A stretch of DNA of 62,244 nucleotides from JALHST01 sp038316335 (GCA_038316335.1 JBBQAM010000020.1:1-62244); one strand, 5' to 3'. Positions 18,858 to 28,150 are shown, counted from the stretch's first letter. Numbers and translations: made by a program. Notes: generated by a model not told the origin, from the letters alone.

Positions 18858-20327
18858 TTAAATTTCCCAGCCTTTTCTGTAAGTGCGTGTTACGAACTGA
18901 TTCGCTTCTTCAATATTGGTAATACGGGTATTTTCGCCGTCCCATAATAATTTCTTACGGGCGAAGAATTCCATTTTGCCTTCGGCATTTTCCTTTTGTA
19001 ATAAATAACTTCGTATGGCCAAATTTCCCATGAGTACGGTTTCGGTCATGGGTCCTGCATAATCAAAGGAAGAGGTAAGACCGCGGTGTTCAGGGCTATC
19101 AAAACCTGCTTTACAAGCTTCGACCCATAAGCGTTGATGACCATATTCAGGTTCATCGTTGGGTTCGGTATCAGGCCCGAAATCAGTTGTACCGTCATTC
19201 AGGTAAAGCTTGGGCATCAAAGGGGAGCTATCATTAATATTGGTAGAAATAATGCCTTTGTCGCCTATTATAAGAACACCATTGGCACTATTTTGTCCCC
19301 CAATGTCACTGTCTGCAGGGATAATATCGGGATGGGAAGGGCGAATGCCGCCATCACTCCAGGTCATTTCAATTGGTGCCTTGCTCTTTTCGGTAGCCCC
19401 AAAATGAAGCGTTATGAAAGAGGAGGGAGGACAACCCTCTGGATGGTAATCTGCATTCCACATTTGTGAATATACGGATCCGATACTACATTCGGCATCT
19501 GTTGGATATTTAAGGCCCAAAGTCCTAAAAGGGATGTCTATCAAATGGCATCCTACATCGCCGAGGGCTCCGGTTCCATAGTCCCACCAACCTCTCCAAT
19601 TGAAGGGTTGGAGTTTGGGTGTATATTCCCGTTCAGGTGCCGGCCCAAGCCAAAGGTCCCAGGAAAGATCTTTCGGTTTTAGACTGGGGTCAGGCAACGG
19701 CATGGCGCCACCTTGTGGCCAAACAGGTCGATTGGTCCAAATTTGAACCTTGTTTATATTGCCGAGCTGGCCAGAATCCACCCATTTTTGAACCATTCCC
19801 AAAAGCGGATTCGATCCACCTTGGTTGCCCATTTGAGTTACAATCTTTTTATCCCTGGCCATTTGCGTCAAGAGGCGCGCCTCCCTGATATTATGGGTCA
19901 TCGGTTTCTGTACGTAGACATGTTTCCCACGATTCATTGCATAAACTGCTGCTGGCCCATGCACATGGTCAGGTGTTGAGATCGTAACGGCGTCGATATC
20001 CTTTTCTTTATCCAACATCTCCCTAAAATCATTATATAGCTTCGCTTTGGGAAATTTGGCTACAGATTGCTTTGCCGATCCAGAAAAATCCACGTCACAA
20101 AGGGCCATTACATTTTCCCGACCATTTACAGAGGCATTCGAAATATCACTGGCCCCTTTTCCTCCGGCTCCGATTGCTGCAAGATTAAGGCGATCGCTAG
20201 GTGCCAAATAGCCTACGCCACCTAGGACATGTCTAGGAACAATAAATATGGAGGAGGCAATGGCTCCTTTCTTAATAAACGACCTTCTAGAGGAATTGAT
20301 TGCTTTGTTTTTTTCTGGTTCTTTCAT
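18858..20327 (-). CDS. Gfo/Idh/MocA oxidoreductase with Tat signal
   Basis: The 489-residue product starts with a twin-arginine signal (SRRSFIKKGAIAS near residues 12-24), so it is folded and exported. A Rossmann nucleotide site follows (AIGAGGKGASDI, about 51-62), then the EKP-like block as QKPMTHNI near 145. These enzymes are NAD(P)-dependent sugar or inositol dehydrogenases; exported members probably keep a tightly bound cofactor. Several can form or use 3-keto sugars. The C-terminal region with DWLW-type aromatic motifs is typical of the Bacteroidota Tat-exported clade. The neighbouring DUF1080 gene supports glycoside metabolism. The substrate is not determinable. Confidence 0.88.
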   Translation of the reverse strand: MKEPEKNKAINSSRRSFIKKGAIASSIFIVPRHVLGGVGYLAPSDRLNLAAIGAGGKGASDISNASVNGRENVMALCDVDFSGSAKQSVAKFPKAKLYNDFREMLDKEKDIDAVTISTPDHVHGPAAVYAMNRGKHVYVQKPMTHNIREARLLTQMARDKKIVTQMGNQGGSNPLLGMVQKWVDSGQLGNINKVQIWTNRPVWPQGGAMPLPDPSLKPKDLSWDLWLGPAPEREYTPKLQPFNWRGWWDYGTGALGDVGCHLIDIPFRTLGLKYPTDAECSIGSVYSQMWNADYHPEGCPPSSFITLHFGATEKSKAPIEMTWSDGGIRPSHPDIIPADSDIGGQNSANGVLIIGDKGIISTNINDSSPLMPKLYLNDGTTDFGPDTEPNDEPEYGHQRLWVEACKAGFDSPEHRGLTSSFDYAGPMTETVLMGNLAIRSYLLQKENAEGKMEFFARKKLLWDGENTRITNIEEANQFVTRTYRKGWEI

Positions 20328-20506
20328 TCTTACATGACTTATTTGGTTAAAGATTCACTAAAGTTACCTAAAATTATAGAATCGCAACTCGTACCTGTAC
20401 AACTTCTTCTTGACTTTTATATCCCCATGAATTGATTTGGTCAAAGACCTAACGAATTTATTCAGCACCTATAATTCAAACAGGCCCCATGTAAAAAAAA
20501 AGCTAC

Positions 20507-21934
20507 CTAACAATCGCTCAGATTGACCCCGATTGCCAAGCCACCCTCAGAAGTTTCCTTGTATTTAGAACTCATATCCTTTGCAGTTTCCCACATGGTT
20601 TGCACCACCTTATCCAACGGTACTTTGGCGTCATCGGGGTCAGAGCCCATCGCCAATTCCGCTGCGTTTATTGCTTTGATGGCACCCATACTATTGCGTT
20701 CGATACAGGGTATCTGAACAAGCCCGCCAATGGGATCGCAGGTCAGGCCCAAATGATGTTCCATGGCGATCTCGGCGGCCATTAGTACTTGCGCTGGTGT
20801 TCCTCCCATTAGCTCTGTCAATGCACCTGCCGCCATTGCAGACGACACGCCGATTTCGGCTTGACAGCCGCCCATAGCGGCCGAAATAGTAGCCCCTTTT
20901 TTAAAAATACTACCAATTTCGCCGGCGACCATCAGAAACTTCTTTATGTGCCCAAAATCGGCATCGTGGTTTTCGATGACCATATAATACATCAATACCG
21001 CAGGAATAACCCCGGCACTTCCATTGGTAGGGGCCGTGACTACCCGTCCCAAGGAGGCATTGACTTCGTTTACTGCTAAGGCAAAACAGCTTACCCATTT
21101 GAGGATTTGTCTAAATTTCACCTCGGTTTCCCGAATGGTTGTAAACCATTCATTCGCATTGTTATACTTCGTAATATCGCCTAACATGCTGTGATTCAAA
21201 GCGTATGCCCTTCTGTGTACATTGAGTCCACCTGGGAGACTACCCTGGGTGTGGCATCCGAGGTACATGCATTCTAGCATGGTATCCCAAATGCGATGTA
21301 ACTGTTTATCGATTTCGATATCGCTGCGTAATGAACGTTCATTTTCAAGTACGATTTCGGAAATGGGTTTTTGTTCTCGTTCGCAGTAGGCCAAAAGTTC
21401 GGTTCCCTTCTCGATTGGAAACGGAAAGGATAGAAAAGTCTCCCTATTTCGTTTTGCATTCTTTCGTTCCTCAACAACGACAAAACCTCCACCAATCGAG
21501 TAGTAGGTCTTCGTCTTCTTCGATCCTGATTTTAAGGTTGCCTCAAATTTCAATCCGTTGGCATGATATGGCAGAAACTTTCGTTCGAAGATAATGTCGC
21601 TGGTGGGGTCAAAGGGCAACGGTACTTCATCACCGAAAGAAAGCATCTGTGTATCATGTATTTGTTTGACCAAAGGATGGATATTTTCGATGGGTATATA
21701 TTCGGGATCAGCGCCCGACAGTCCTAATAGAATCGCGTAATCAGTGGCATGGCCTTTTCCTGTCAAAGACAAGGAGCCATATACATATATCTTAACCTTT
21801 ACGACTTCAAGGAAGTATTGAGTTTCCCGCAATTCCTTTATCCAACGTTCAGCTGCGCGCCATGGCCCTAAAGTATGCGAACTAGAAGGGCCGACACCGA
21901 TTTTTAGCATGTCAAAAATGCTGATACATTCCAT
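20507..21934 (-). CDS. sdaA: L-serine ammonia-lyase, iron-sulfur type
   Basis: At 475 residues this is a single-chain (type 2) L-serine dehydratase. It has the beta domain at the N-terminus with GVGPSSSHTLGP (about 13-24) and the alpha domain at the C-terminus. Cluster cysteines appear in GGCQAEIG (near 355) and in LTCDPIGGLVQIPC (about 398-410). It converts L-serine to pyruvate and ammonia with a [4Fe-4S] cluster. The last residue is Cys475. In the Legionella type 2 enzyme the C-terminal Cys inserts into the active site and ligates the cluster, and the same arrangement is likely here. The gene appears monocistronic. Confidence 0.95.
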   Translation of the reverse strand: MECISIFDMLKIGVGPSSSHTLGPWRAAERWIKELRETQYFLEVVKVKIYVYGSLSLTGKGHATDYAILLGLSGADPEYIPIENIHPLVKQIHDTQMLSFGDEVPLPFDPTSDIIFERKFLPYHANGLKFEATLKSGSKKTKTYYSIGGGFVVVEERKNAKRNRETFLSFPFPIEKGTELLAYCEREQKPISEIVLENERSLRSDIEIDKQLHRIWDTMLECMYLGCHTQGSLPGGLNVHRRAYALNHSMLGDITKYNNANEWFTTIRETEVKFRQILKWVSCFALAVNEVNASLGRVVTAPTNGSAGVIPAVLMYYMVIENHDADFGHIKKFLMVAGEIGSIFKKGATISAAMGGCQAEIGVSSAMAAGALTELMGGTPAQVLMAAEIAMEHHLGLTCDPIGGLVQIPCIERNSMGAIKAINAAELAMGSDPDDAKVPLDKVVQTMWETAKDMSSKYKETSEGGLAIGVNLSDC

Positions 21935-22202
21935 AGTGGAATTTTGTTACAAAATTTCGAAGGCTAAGTTACAAAGTTCATACGTGTTATAAGTCGAAGC
22001 GCCTTTTAAATGTTTTGAGGGTAATTGAACGAGTGCTCCACCCAATTTCGAGTTTCGTTGAATCGAGTCGTCCTAGATTACAGCAGTTTTGGAGGCAGAA
22101 TGACCAATTAAATGACATCCTGTCAGTTTCTGGCTCTTGGCATATTGTTTGACATCTAGAATGCGACACTGAAATCAAGCATTAATTTTTAAAACATAGA
22201 GA

Positions 22203-24110
22203 ATGAGCAAAATAATAGGTATTGATTTGGGTACGACCAATTCCTGCGTTTCGGTAATGGAAGGCAATGAGCCGGTAGTAATCCCAAATGCAGAGGGCAA
22301 AAGAACAACCCCATCGGTAATAGCTTTTGTTGAAGGAGGCGAAATCAAGGTAGGGGATCCTGCCAAAAGACAAGCTGTAACGAATCCGCATAAAACAGTG
22401 TATTCGATAAAGCGGTTTATGGGGAATAAATATTCCGAATCTAAAAAGGAGGCCGAGCGGGTTCCTTATAAGGTAGTTAAGGGAGATAATGATACTCCCA
22501 GGGTCGATATTGACGGTCGCTTATATTCTCCACAAGAATTGTCGGCGATGATTCTTCAGAAAATGAAAAAGACCGCCGAGGACTATTTGGGACAGCCAGT
22601 AACTAGGGCGGTTATTACGGTACCTGCCTATTTTAATGATGCCCAACGACAAGCCACAAAAGAAGCTGGGGAGATAGCCGGCCTTACAGTTGAACGTATT
22701 ATCAACGAGCCGACAGCTGCCTCTTTGGCCTATGGCCTTGATAAAAAGCACAAGGATCAAAAGGTGGTGGTCTTTGACTTTGGAGGTGGAACCCATGACG
22801 TTTCTGTATTGGAATTGGGAGATGGTGTTTTTGAGGTTTTGGCGACTGATGGCGATACCCATTTGGGGGGTGATGATGTGGATCAAAAAATAATCGATTG
22901 GTTGGCCGAAGAATTCAATAAAGAAGAAAGTATCGACCTTCGAAAGGATGCCATGGCCTTGCAACGCCTACGTGAAGCCGCTGAAAAGGCCAAGATAGAA
23001 TTGTCATCTTCAGCACAGACTGAAATCAATTTACCATATGTAACTGCAACTGCAACAGGGCCTAAACACCTTGTACGAACCTTGACAAGGGCCAAGTTTG
23101 AGCAATTGATCGAAGATTTGGTAAAACGTACCATTCAGCCTTGTCAAACGGCCTTGAAAGCCGCTGGACTTTCAAAAAGCGACATTGACGAAATAATTTT
23201 GGTCGGTGGATCAACTCGAATTCCTGCCGTTCAGGAAGCAGTTGAAAAGTTCTTCGGTAAAAAACCATCCAAAGGTGTCAATCCTGATGAGGTGGTGGCA
23301 GTTGGTGCTGCAATTCAAGGTGGCGTGTTAACCGGTGATGTAAAAGATGTATTATTATTAGATGTAACTCCTCTTTCCCTTGGGATTGAAACCATGGGCG
23401 GTGTTATGACCAAGCTTATTGAAGCGAATACAACGATTCCTACCAAAAAATCGCAAGTATTTTCAACGGCAGCTGATAATCAACCTTCAGTGGAAATTCA
23501 TGTACTACAGGGCGAAAGACCAATGGCCACTGATAATAAGACAATCGGTAGATTTCATTTAGATGGTATACCACCGGCTCAAAGGGGGACTCCGCAGATC
23601 GAAGTAACCTTTGATATAGATGCGAACGGTATTATCAAGGTTTCTGCGACCGATAAGGCCACTAACAAAACCCAGGATATTCGCATTGAAGCCTCTTCAG
23701 GTCTTACTGAGGAAGAAATCAAAAAGATGAAGGCCGAGGCCGAAGCGAATGCCGAAAGTGACAAAAAGGCGAAGGAAACTGCCGATAAGTTAAATGAGGC
23801 CGATAGTATGATATTCCAGACTGAAAAACAATTGAAGGAATTCGGTGAAAAGTTATCCGAGGATAAGAAAAAGCCGATTGAGGATGCCTTGGTTGAATTG
23901 AAGAAAGCTCATGAAAGCAAGGACCTTGCAATGATTACTACTGCTTTGGACAAGGTCAATGAAACGTGGAAAGTAGCTTCCGAGGAAATGTACAAGGCAC
24001 AGGCCGATGCACAGCAAGGTGCTCCGACTTCAAACGGTCAGGAAACCGCCGATACCGACACGAAGGAGAGTGACAATGTTGAGGATGTCGACTTCGAAGA
24101 AGTCAAGTAA
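22203..24110 (+). CDS. dnaK: Chaperone protein DnaK (Hsp70)
   Basis: The 635-residue product has all Hsp70 parts. The ATPase domain has IGIDLGTTNSCV at residue 4, VVFDFGGGTHDVSVLE near 190 and ILVGGSTRIPAVQ near 335. The substrate-binding domain and helical lid follow, ending in EDVDFEEVK. One deviation: the usual GGGTFDVS reads GGGTHDVS. DnaK binds exposed hydrophobic peptides and works with DnaJ and GrpE, which are not encoded nearby. No CIRCE element is visible in the 268-bp upstream gap. A strong terminator follows, so it is probably a single-gene transcript. Confidence 0.98.
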   Translation: MSKIIGIDLGTTNSCVSVMEGNEPVVIPNAEGKRTTPSVIAFVEGGEIKVGDPAKRQAVTNPHKTVYSIKRFMGNKYSESKKEAERVPYKVVKGDNDTPRVDIDGRLYSPQELSAMILQKMKKTAEDYLGQPVTRAVITVPAYFNDAQRQATKEAGEIAGLTVERIINEPTAASLAYGLDKKHKDQKVVVFDFGGGTHDVSVLELGDGVFEVLATDGDTHLGGDDVDQKIIDWLAEEFNKEESIDLRKDAMALQRLREAAEKAKIELSSSAQTEINLPYVTATATGPKHLVRTLTRAKFEQLIEDLVKRTIQPCQTALKAAGLSKSDIDEIILVGGSTRIPAVQEAVEKFFGKKPSKGVNPDEVVAVGAAIQGGVLTGDVKDVLLLDVTPLSLGIETMGGVMTKLIEANTTIPTKKSQVFSTAADNQPSVEIHVLQGERPMATDNKTIGRFHLDGIPPAQRGTPQIEVTFDIDANGIIKVSATDKATNKTQDIRIEASSGLTEEEIKKMKAEAEANAESDKKAKETADKLNEADSMIFQTEKQLKEFGEKLSEDKKKPIEDALVELKKAHESKDLAMITTALDKVNETWKVASEEMYKAQADAQQGAPTSNGQETADTDTKESDNVEDVDFEEVK

Positions 24111-24136
24111 AGTCGGTTGATCATATTTTAGAATAG

Positions 24137-24170
24137 AGACCTGTCAAAGATTAAAATCTTGACAGGTCTT
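24137..24170 (+). terminator. Intrinsic terminator of dnaK
   Basis: AGACCTGTCAA pairs perfectly with TTGACAGGTCT across a short AT-rich loop, followed by TATATTT. It lies 27 bp after the dnaK stop. Confidence 0.8.
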
Positions 24171-24185
24171 ATATTTGGTGCCTGT

Positions 24186-24220
24186 TTTGTTTTATCTTCT
24201 ATGAATTACCAGTAATTTTG
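24186..24220 (+). promoter_or_regulatory. Candidate promoter very close to the start codon at 24225
   Basis: TTTG at 24186-24189, 23 bp, then TAATTTTG at 24213-24220. The ATG begins only 4 bp after the box, so the mRNA would be leaderless or nearly so. Confidence 0.35.
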
Positions 24221-24224
24221 TGGC

Positions 24225-25154
24225 ATGGCTAAAAACTACTTTCTAACGTTCGTCATGCTCACAAGTTTCTTGCCCCACTATCTTCAGGGTCAGGAAATCA
24301 AGATTTTTACCGTTTCCGATTTCGATTTGAATGGCAAGGTGAAATCGTGTCTAGTAAGCACGAATTATGGCAAAGAAGAATATGATTTCGATGTAGATGG
24401 CCGCTTGACCAAATCGGTCACTCGGTACAATGACCGTGATTATGATGTTACCTATTATAAATATAAAAAAGGGGAACTGATTGAGAAGCGCTTAGAGAAT
24501 TATCGTGACAATGTATTCGACAGTGGTACTTCAATCGCGAATATTTATTCGATTGACACAATAGGGGAGCGAAAAGTCACTGAAAAGATCTTCTCGTACG
24601 ATAAGGTTTTTCTTGATAAATATGAATACTTTTTTGATTCGAACGGAATCCTCAATCGCTTGGTTCGAAGCAATAACAATGGTAATGACGAAACAGTGAT
24701 TACATATTCTACCTACCAGGACGAAAAAACAAAGACCATTGTGTTGAACGGGGAAATTTTAGAATCTGAGCGTACCTCAAAAAAAAAGGCGAAGGATGGG
24801 ACCATTAATAAGGTGGTTTTGAATAAAAAATTCTTAGATGGCGAACCAAATTCGGCTGTAGAACAAGTCTTCAACAATGAGAACGAATTAATCGGCAGTA
24901 CGTCATTTTCCTATAATGTGACCAGCCAGAAGTTTGCTCCAGAAGAATCGGTGGTTTTTACATATAATGATTTGGGCATGCTGACCAAAAAGGCCACAAC
25001 AGTAGATAATCATACCGAGACGTTGGAATACATTTATCAATTTGATGATGGTGACAGCGGTAATTGGATCAAACAAATTGTCACCCCGACCAATTCGTTC
25101 CGGACGCGTAAAATTAATTACTATCCAGAGGACGCTACCCTGAAGGAACGGTAA
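24225..25154 (+). CDS. Hypothetical secreted protein with YD-like repeats
   Basis: A Sec signal (about 1-22, ending YLQGQ) precedes a beta-rich body with repeated aromatic-Asp motifs, such as YDFDVDGRLTKSVTRY, YFFDSNGILNRLV, FTYNDLGMLTKK and YIYQFDDGDSGNWIKQ. The spacing resembles the short YD/RHS-type strand repeats that often occur in exported Bacteroidota proteins. At 309 residues it is too small for an RHS shell. No enzyme motif is seen. It is a free-standing gene after the dnaK terminator. Function unknown. Confidence 0.65.
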   Translation: MAKNYFLTFVMLTSFLPHYLQGQEIKIFTVSDFDLNGKVKSCLVSTNYGKEEYDFDVDGRLTKSVTRYNDRDYDVTYYKYKKGELIEKRLENYRDNVFDSGTSIANIYSIDTIGERKVTEKIFSYDKVFLDKYEYFFDSNGILNRLVRSNNNGNDETVITYSTYQDEKTKTIVLNGEILESERTSKKKAKDGTINKVVLNKKFLDGEPNSAVEQVFNNENELIGSTSFSYNVTSQKFAPEESVVFTYNDLGMLTKKATTVDNHTETLEYIYQFDDGDSGNWIKQIVTPTNSFRTRKINYYPEDATLKER

Positions 25155-25205
25155 TAGAATTTTTGACCAGGAATAGGAAAATCTAATTTAATAGGTGAAC
25201 AAGAC

Positions 25206-25295
25206 CTAAAGATTTCCGCACAGTTCTTTTAAAATGATCAAAGGGCCAATGTGATCTTCCCCAGGAAATTTGAAAGAACCATCCTCCCTACAATA
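25206..25295 (-). pseudogene. In-frame Nudix-like remnant behind the GNAT gene
   Basis: Directly after the TAA of the acetyltransferase gene, the same minus-strand frame stays open for 29 codons up to a TAG at 25206. It reads like protein: a DGSFKFPG stretch followed by EDH and then LKELCGNL. This looks like a Nudix box in which the central GG-x-x-x-G turn has been lost. There is no start codon and no room for the rest of a Nudix domain, so if real it is a decayed fragment. Chance is possible at this length. Confidence 0.3.
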
Positions 25296-25865
25296 TTATG
25301 ATATGCCGAGTCGATGGGTATACCATTCATCCTTCAAAATCCCATAACAACAGGTATTTCTTTTAAAGCCATCTAAGAGATAAACGTTTTCTCGCAGAAT
25401 GCCTTCGAGTCTTGCTCCAAGTTTTTCAACCGCTTTTCGTGAACGGATGTTGCGTTCATCGATACGGAATTCAACTTTTTCAAAATCCATTTTTTCAAAC
25501 GCATAATCGAGCATCAAGTGCTTCATATGCGAATTAAGACCGCTTCCATGGAATTCCCTCCCGATCCATGTTGAACCTATCTCGACGACCTTGTTCACCC
25601 ATTGAATATTCATATAACGTGTACTGCCGGCATATTCCTGACGTATTTTGTCAAAGATGATAAAGGAAATCGCTTGATTCATTTTACCTAATTCCAATGT
25701 CGTTTCAACATACTTCCTAAATGCCTCAGGCGTCTCAATATCTGATGGGGAAAATGCGACCAATTTCTCTTGGCTCGCTATCTTGTTTAAATGTTGAAAA
25801 TTATCCAAGGTTAAAGGCATTAGTTTCACAAACTCGTTCTCTAAAACAATTTCAGCGTTCGTCAT
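25296..25865 (-). CDS. GNAT N-acetyltransferase, RimJ/RimL type
   Basis: The 189-residue protein has the RimJ/RimL-type GNAT pattern: VLENEFVKLMPLTLDNFQHL at the start, EIGSTWIGREFHGSGLNS (acetyl-CoA loop region) at mid-length, and the C-terminal signature RNIRSRKAVEKLGARLEG. It should transfer an acetyl group from acetyl-CoA to an amine of a protein or small molecule. Its ATG overlaps the stop of the hydrolase gene by 4 bp (ATGA), so the two are co-translated. The substrate is unknown. Confidence 0.88.
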   Translation of the reverse strand: MTNAEIVLENEFVKLMPLTLDNFQHLNKIASQEKLVAFSPSDIETPEAFRKYVETTLELGKMNQAISFIIFDKIRQEYAGSTRYMNIQWVNKVVEIGSTWIGREFHGSGLNSHMKHLMLDYAFEKMDFEKVEFRIDERNIRSRKAVEKLGARLEGILRENVYLLDGFKRNTCCYGILKDEWYTHRLGIS

Positions 25866-26506
25866 AGGAATGTATTTAGAAGTTCTTTTTTTAGCTCGTG
25901 CCCACCTTCAAATATAAGTTGATTGGCCCTTCCATTGAATAAATAGTTCATTTTATCCGTTTCTTTTAGGCGGCGTTCTTTGGTGAGATATTCGTCTTGA
26001 TCACCCACTACCAAGGTAATACGCGTACCGTTTTTTTCAAGGAACTTGAATTCGTCGGCCTTTAGTTCTTCAGGCAATCCACCAGCATAGACTACCAAAT
26101 GCGCACACTTTAATTGAATATGTGCTAGCCAACGCATCGCTACTGACACCCCTTGTGAAAATCCGAAGACAATTATTTTTTGATGGGATAGGATTTTTTC
26201 ACTGGCAAAAACGGCATCGAGATAGGAAATGACATTCTGGGTCTCTAAAACGGTATTTTCCTTGGTCAACCAGCTTGCCCCAACATAACGATAGGCATTG
26301 TTCAAATAATATTTTGAAGGTGCTTGGGGCGCGATAATATAATGTTCACTGCGGGATAATTCATCAAAATACTTTAGGAAGTATCTACTTAAATAACCGA
26401 TGCCGTGAAAAACGATCCAGACATACTTCGTCTCAGGGGTTAAATTGTTTAAGGTTTCGTACGTATTGGTAGATTGATATCGAACTTGTTTTTCCAATGG
26501 GTCCAT
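25862..26506 (-). CDS. Alpha/beta hydrolase, phospholipase/carboxylesterase-like
   Basis: This 214-residue protein shows a full alpha/beta-hydrolase triad: nucleophile Ser in VFGFSQGVSV near residue 116, Asp in LVVGDQDEYL near 175, and His in FEGGHELKKE near the C-terminus. It resembles the predicted esterase YpfH/carboxylesterase group. It is divergent from the menI-like gene by 72 bp. Because MenH of menaquinone synthesis is also an alpha/beta-hydrolase fold protein and is otherwise missing here, a MenH role is conceivable but unsupported by motifs. Confidence 0.8.
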   Translation of the reverse strand: MDPLEKQVRYQSTNTYETLNNLTPETKYVWIVFHGIGYLSRYFLKYFDELSRSEHYIIAPQAPSKYYLNNAYRYVGASWLTKENTVLETQNVISYLDAVFASEKILSHQKIIVFGFSQGVSVAMRWLAHIQLKCAHLVVYAGGLPEELKADEFKFLEKNGTRITLVVGDQDEYLTKERRLKETDKMNYLFNGRANQLIFEGGHELKKELLNTFL

Positions 26507-26578
26507 AAAACTAAATCTTCTTTAGTGGAATATCTTTTGTTGGTTTTGTAATATGTAATTTTACAAAAAATTAGCAGC

Positions 26579-27001
26579 ATGGACGATTTAAAGGTCAAAA
26601 TCCTAAAAGTTTGTAATGAGTCATCAAAAAATACCATGATGGAAACATTGGAAATTGAATATATAGAAGTCGGTGAAAATTTTTTGGTGGGCAAAATGCC
26701 CGTAAACCATCGGGTCCACCAGCCTGATGGGGTACTTCATGGAGGTGCCCTGGTTGCATTGGCCGAAAGTGTAGGAAGTATGGCATCGTATATTTTCCTA
26801 GACGCACAGAATTTTTTTATTAGGGGTATAGAAATTTCTGCCAATCATGTAAAGAGTGTGAAGGAGGGAGAAGTCTTTGCCAAAGCAACCGTAATTCACA
26901 AAGGTCGAACGACTCAATTATGGGATATCAAAATTACGGATATCGATGAAAACCTACTTTCGGTCTGTAAATTGACTACCATTGCACTCGCCAAAAAATA
27001 A
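26579..27001 (+). CDS. menI: Hotdog-fold thioesterase, probable DHNA-CoA hydrolase
   Basis: The 140-residue product is a PaaI/MenI-type hotdog protein. It has HQPDGVLHGGALVALAES (about 48-65), with the catalytic acid region in the alpha helix, and GRTTQLWDIKITD near the end. It sits 1 bp before menF, so it is the first gene of the menaquinone run. That placement supports hydrolysis of 1,4-dihydroxy-2-naphthoyl-CoA to DHNA, the step between MenB and MenA. A general acyl-CoA thioesterase role remains possible. Confidence 0.8.
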   Translation: MDDLKVKILKVCNESSKNTMMETLEIEYIEVGENFLVGKMPVNHRVHQPDGVLHGGALVALAESVGSMASYIFLDAQNFFIRGIEISANHVKSVKEGEVFAKATVIHKGRTTQLWDIKITDIDENLLSVCKLTTIALAKK

Positions 27002-27002
27002 G

Positions 27003-28112
27003 ATGTTTTTAGACATTGTAACCAAGGCGGAAGCTCACTTGGCCAATGAACTTCCATTTGTGATTTATCGCAAACCTAATGAAACCGAGGTCAATGCCAT
27101 TTTTCAAAATGACGCAACGCTGCGATATGTTAGGGATTATTCTGAAAGTGGATTCGTTTTTGCGCCCTTTGATACCCAAAAGGAAACTGTACTGATCGCA
27201 GCAAGCGAAACATTACAGGCATTTGATTTCGATAATTGTGTGACGACCACAGTTCAGTTACCCGCGTTAAAAATACATCCACAAACAAAGAAACACTATT
27301 TAGAGAAGCTAAAAAGTGCCATTGGAGAAATTCAAAAAGACCACCCCAAAGTTGTGCTTTCACGACGGCTGGAAGTAAGTTGTACACTTTCGCCCTTCGT
27401 TCTATATAAACGACTATTAGCCCATTACCCAACGGCATTTTGTTATCTCTGGTACCATCCAAAAGTTGGAATGTGGTTAGGGGCTACCCCAGAAATTCTG
27501 GTGCAGGTTGAAAATAAACAGGTGATGGCCATGTCGTTGGCGGGTACCCAAAACAAAAATACAAGTGAGCTCCCGGTTTGGGGAGAAAAGGAAATCGGGG
27601 AGCAAGCCTTGGTTACCGAATATATAGCAAAGGCTTTGGCCAATTCGGTAGTCGATCTCAAAATTTCGGAATTGGAATCAATTCCCGCCGGGAACCTTTG
27701 GCATTTGCGTACCAAACTAAGTGGAACCCTTCAAAATACCATTACGGATGTTATCAAGGCGTTGCACCCGACACCGGCAGTTTGCGGTTTTCCTAAGGAA
27801 TGGGCAAAAAATTACATTCAGGATCATGAAGGGTATGATCGCGAGTTTTATACCGGTTTTTTAGGCGAACTGAATCTGAGACTCACCAAAGGGAGAAGTT
27901 CTGGTCAAAAAAATCAAGAAATCGGTGCATATCGATCTATCAAGACGGTCACCCGTCTTTATGTCAATATTCGGTGTATGCAACTAATTGATTCAAAAGC
28001 ATTCATCTATGTCGGGGGCGGGCTTACCCACGATTCAATTCCTGAATTGGAATGGCAGGAAACCGTTGCAAAAAGTAAAACCATGTTGCGCATTCTGTTA
28101 GACCAAAATTAA
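27003..28112 (+). CDS. menF: Isochorismate synthase
   Basis: I use the ATG at 27003, one base after the menI-like stop; a TTG at 26982 would overlap that gene needlessly. The 369-residue product is a chorismate-binding enzyme: VVLSRRLEV, LGATPEILV, MSLAGTQ, HPTPAVCGFPKEWA, FYTGFLGE and the C-terminal VNIRCMQL and YVGGGLTHDS motifs. It isomerises chorismate to isochorismate, the entry to menaquinone. The following menD gene supports MenF over a siderophore-type EntC. Confidence 0.93.
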   Translation: MFLDIVTKAEAHLANELPFVIYRKPNETEVNAIFQNDATLRYVRDYSESGFVFAPFDTQKETVLIAASETLQAFDFDNCVTTTVQLPALKIHPQTKKHYLEKLKSAIGEIQKDHPKVVLSRRLEVSCTLSPFVLYKRLLAHYPTAFCYLWYHPKVGMWLGATPEILVQVENKQVMAMSLAGTQNKNTSELPVWGEKEIGEQALVTEYIAKALANSVVDLKISELESIPAGNLWHLRTKLSGTLQNTITDVIKALHPTPAVCGFPKEWAKNYIQDHEGYDREFYTGFLGELNLRLTKGRSSGQKNQEIGAYRSIKTVTRLYVNIRCMQLIDSKAFIYVGGGLTHDSIPELEWQETVAKSKTMLRILLDQN

Positions 28113-28144
28113 TTGGGCTAAGAATTTGGGGCTTCGTATTTTTG
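28113..28144 (+). promoter_or_regulatory. Candidate internal promoter before menD
   Basis: TTG at 28113-28115, which includes the end of the menF stop region, is followed by 21 bp and TATTTTTG at 28137-28144. The menD ATG lies 6 bp further on, implying an almost leaderless transcript. Confidence 0.35.
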
Positions 28145-28150
28145 TATTCC

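Noticed and set aside
21935..22202. Heat-shock CIRCE operator upstream of dnaK
   Set aside because: The expected TTAGCACTC-N9-GAGTGCTAA palindrome is not present in the gap.
25862..26506. Calling the alpha/beta hydrolase menH
   Set aside because: The triad is shared by many esterases, the gene is on the opposite strand from the men genes, and the sequence looks closer to the carboxylesterase group.
26982..27002. Upstream TTG start for menF
   Set aside because: It would overlap the end of the menI-like gene; the ATG at 27003 follows that stop by one base and fits the family start.
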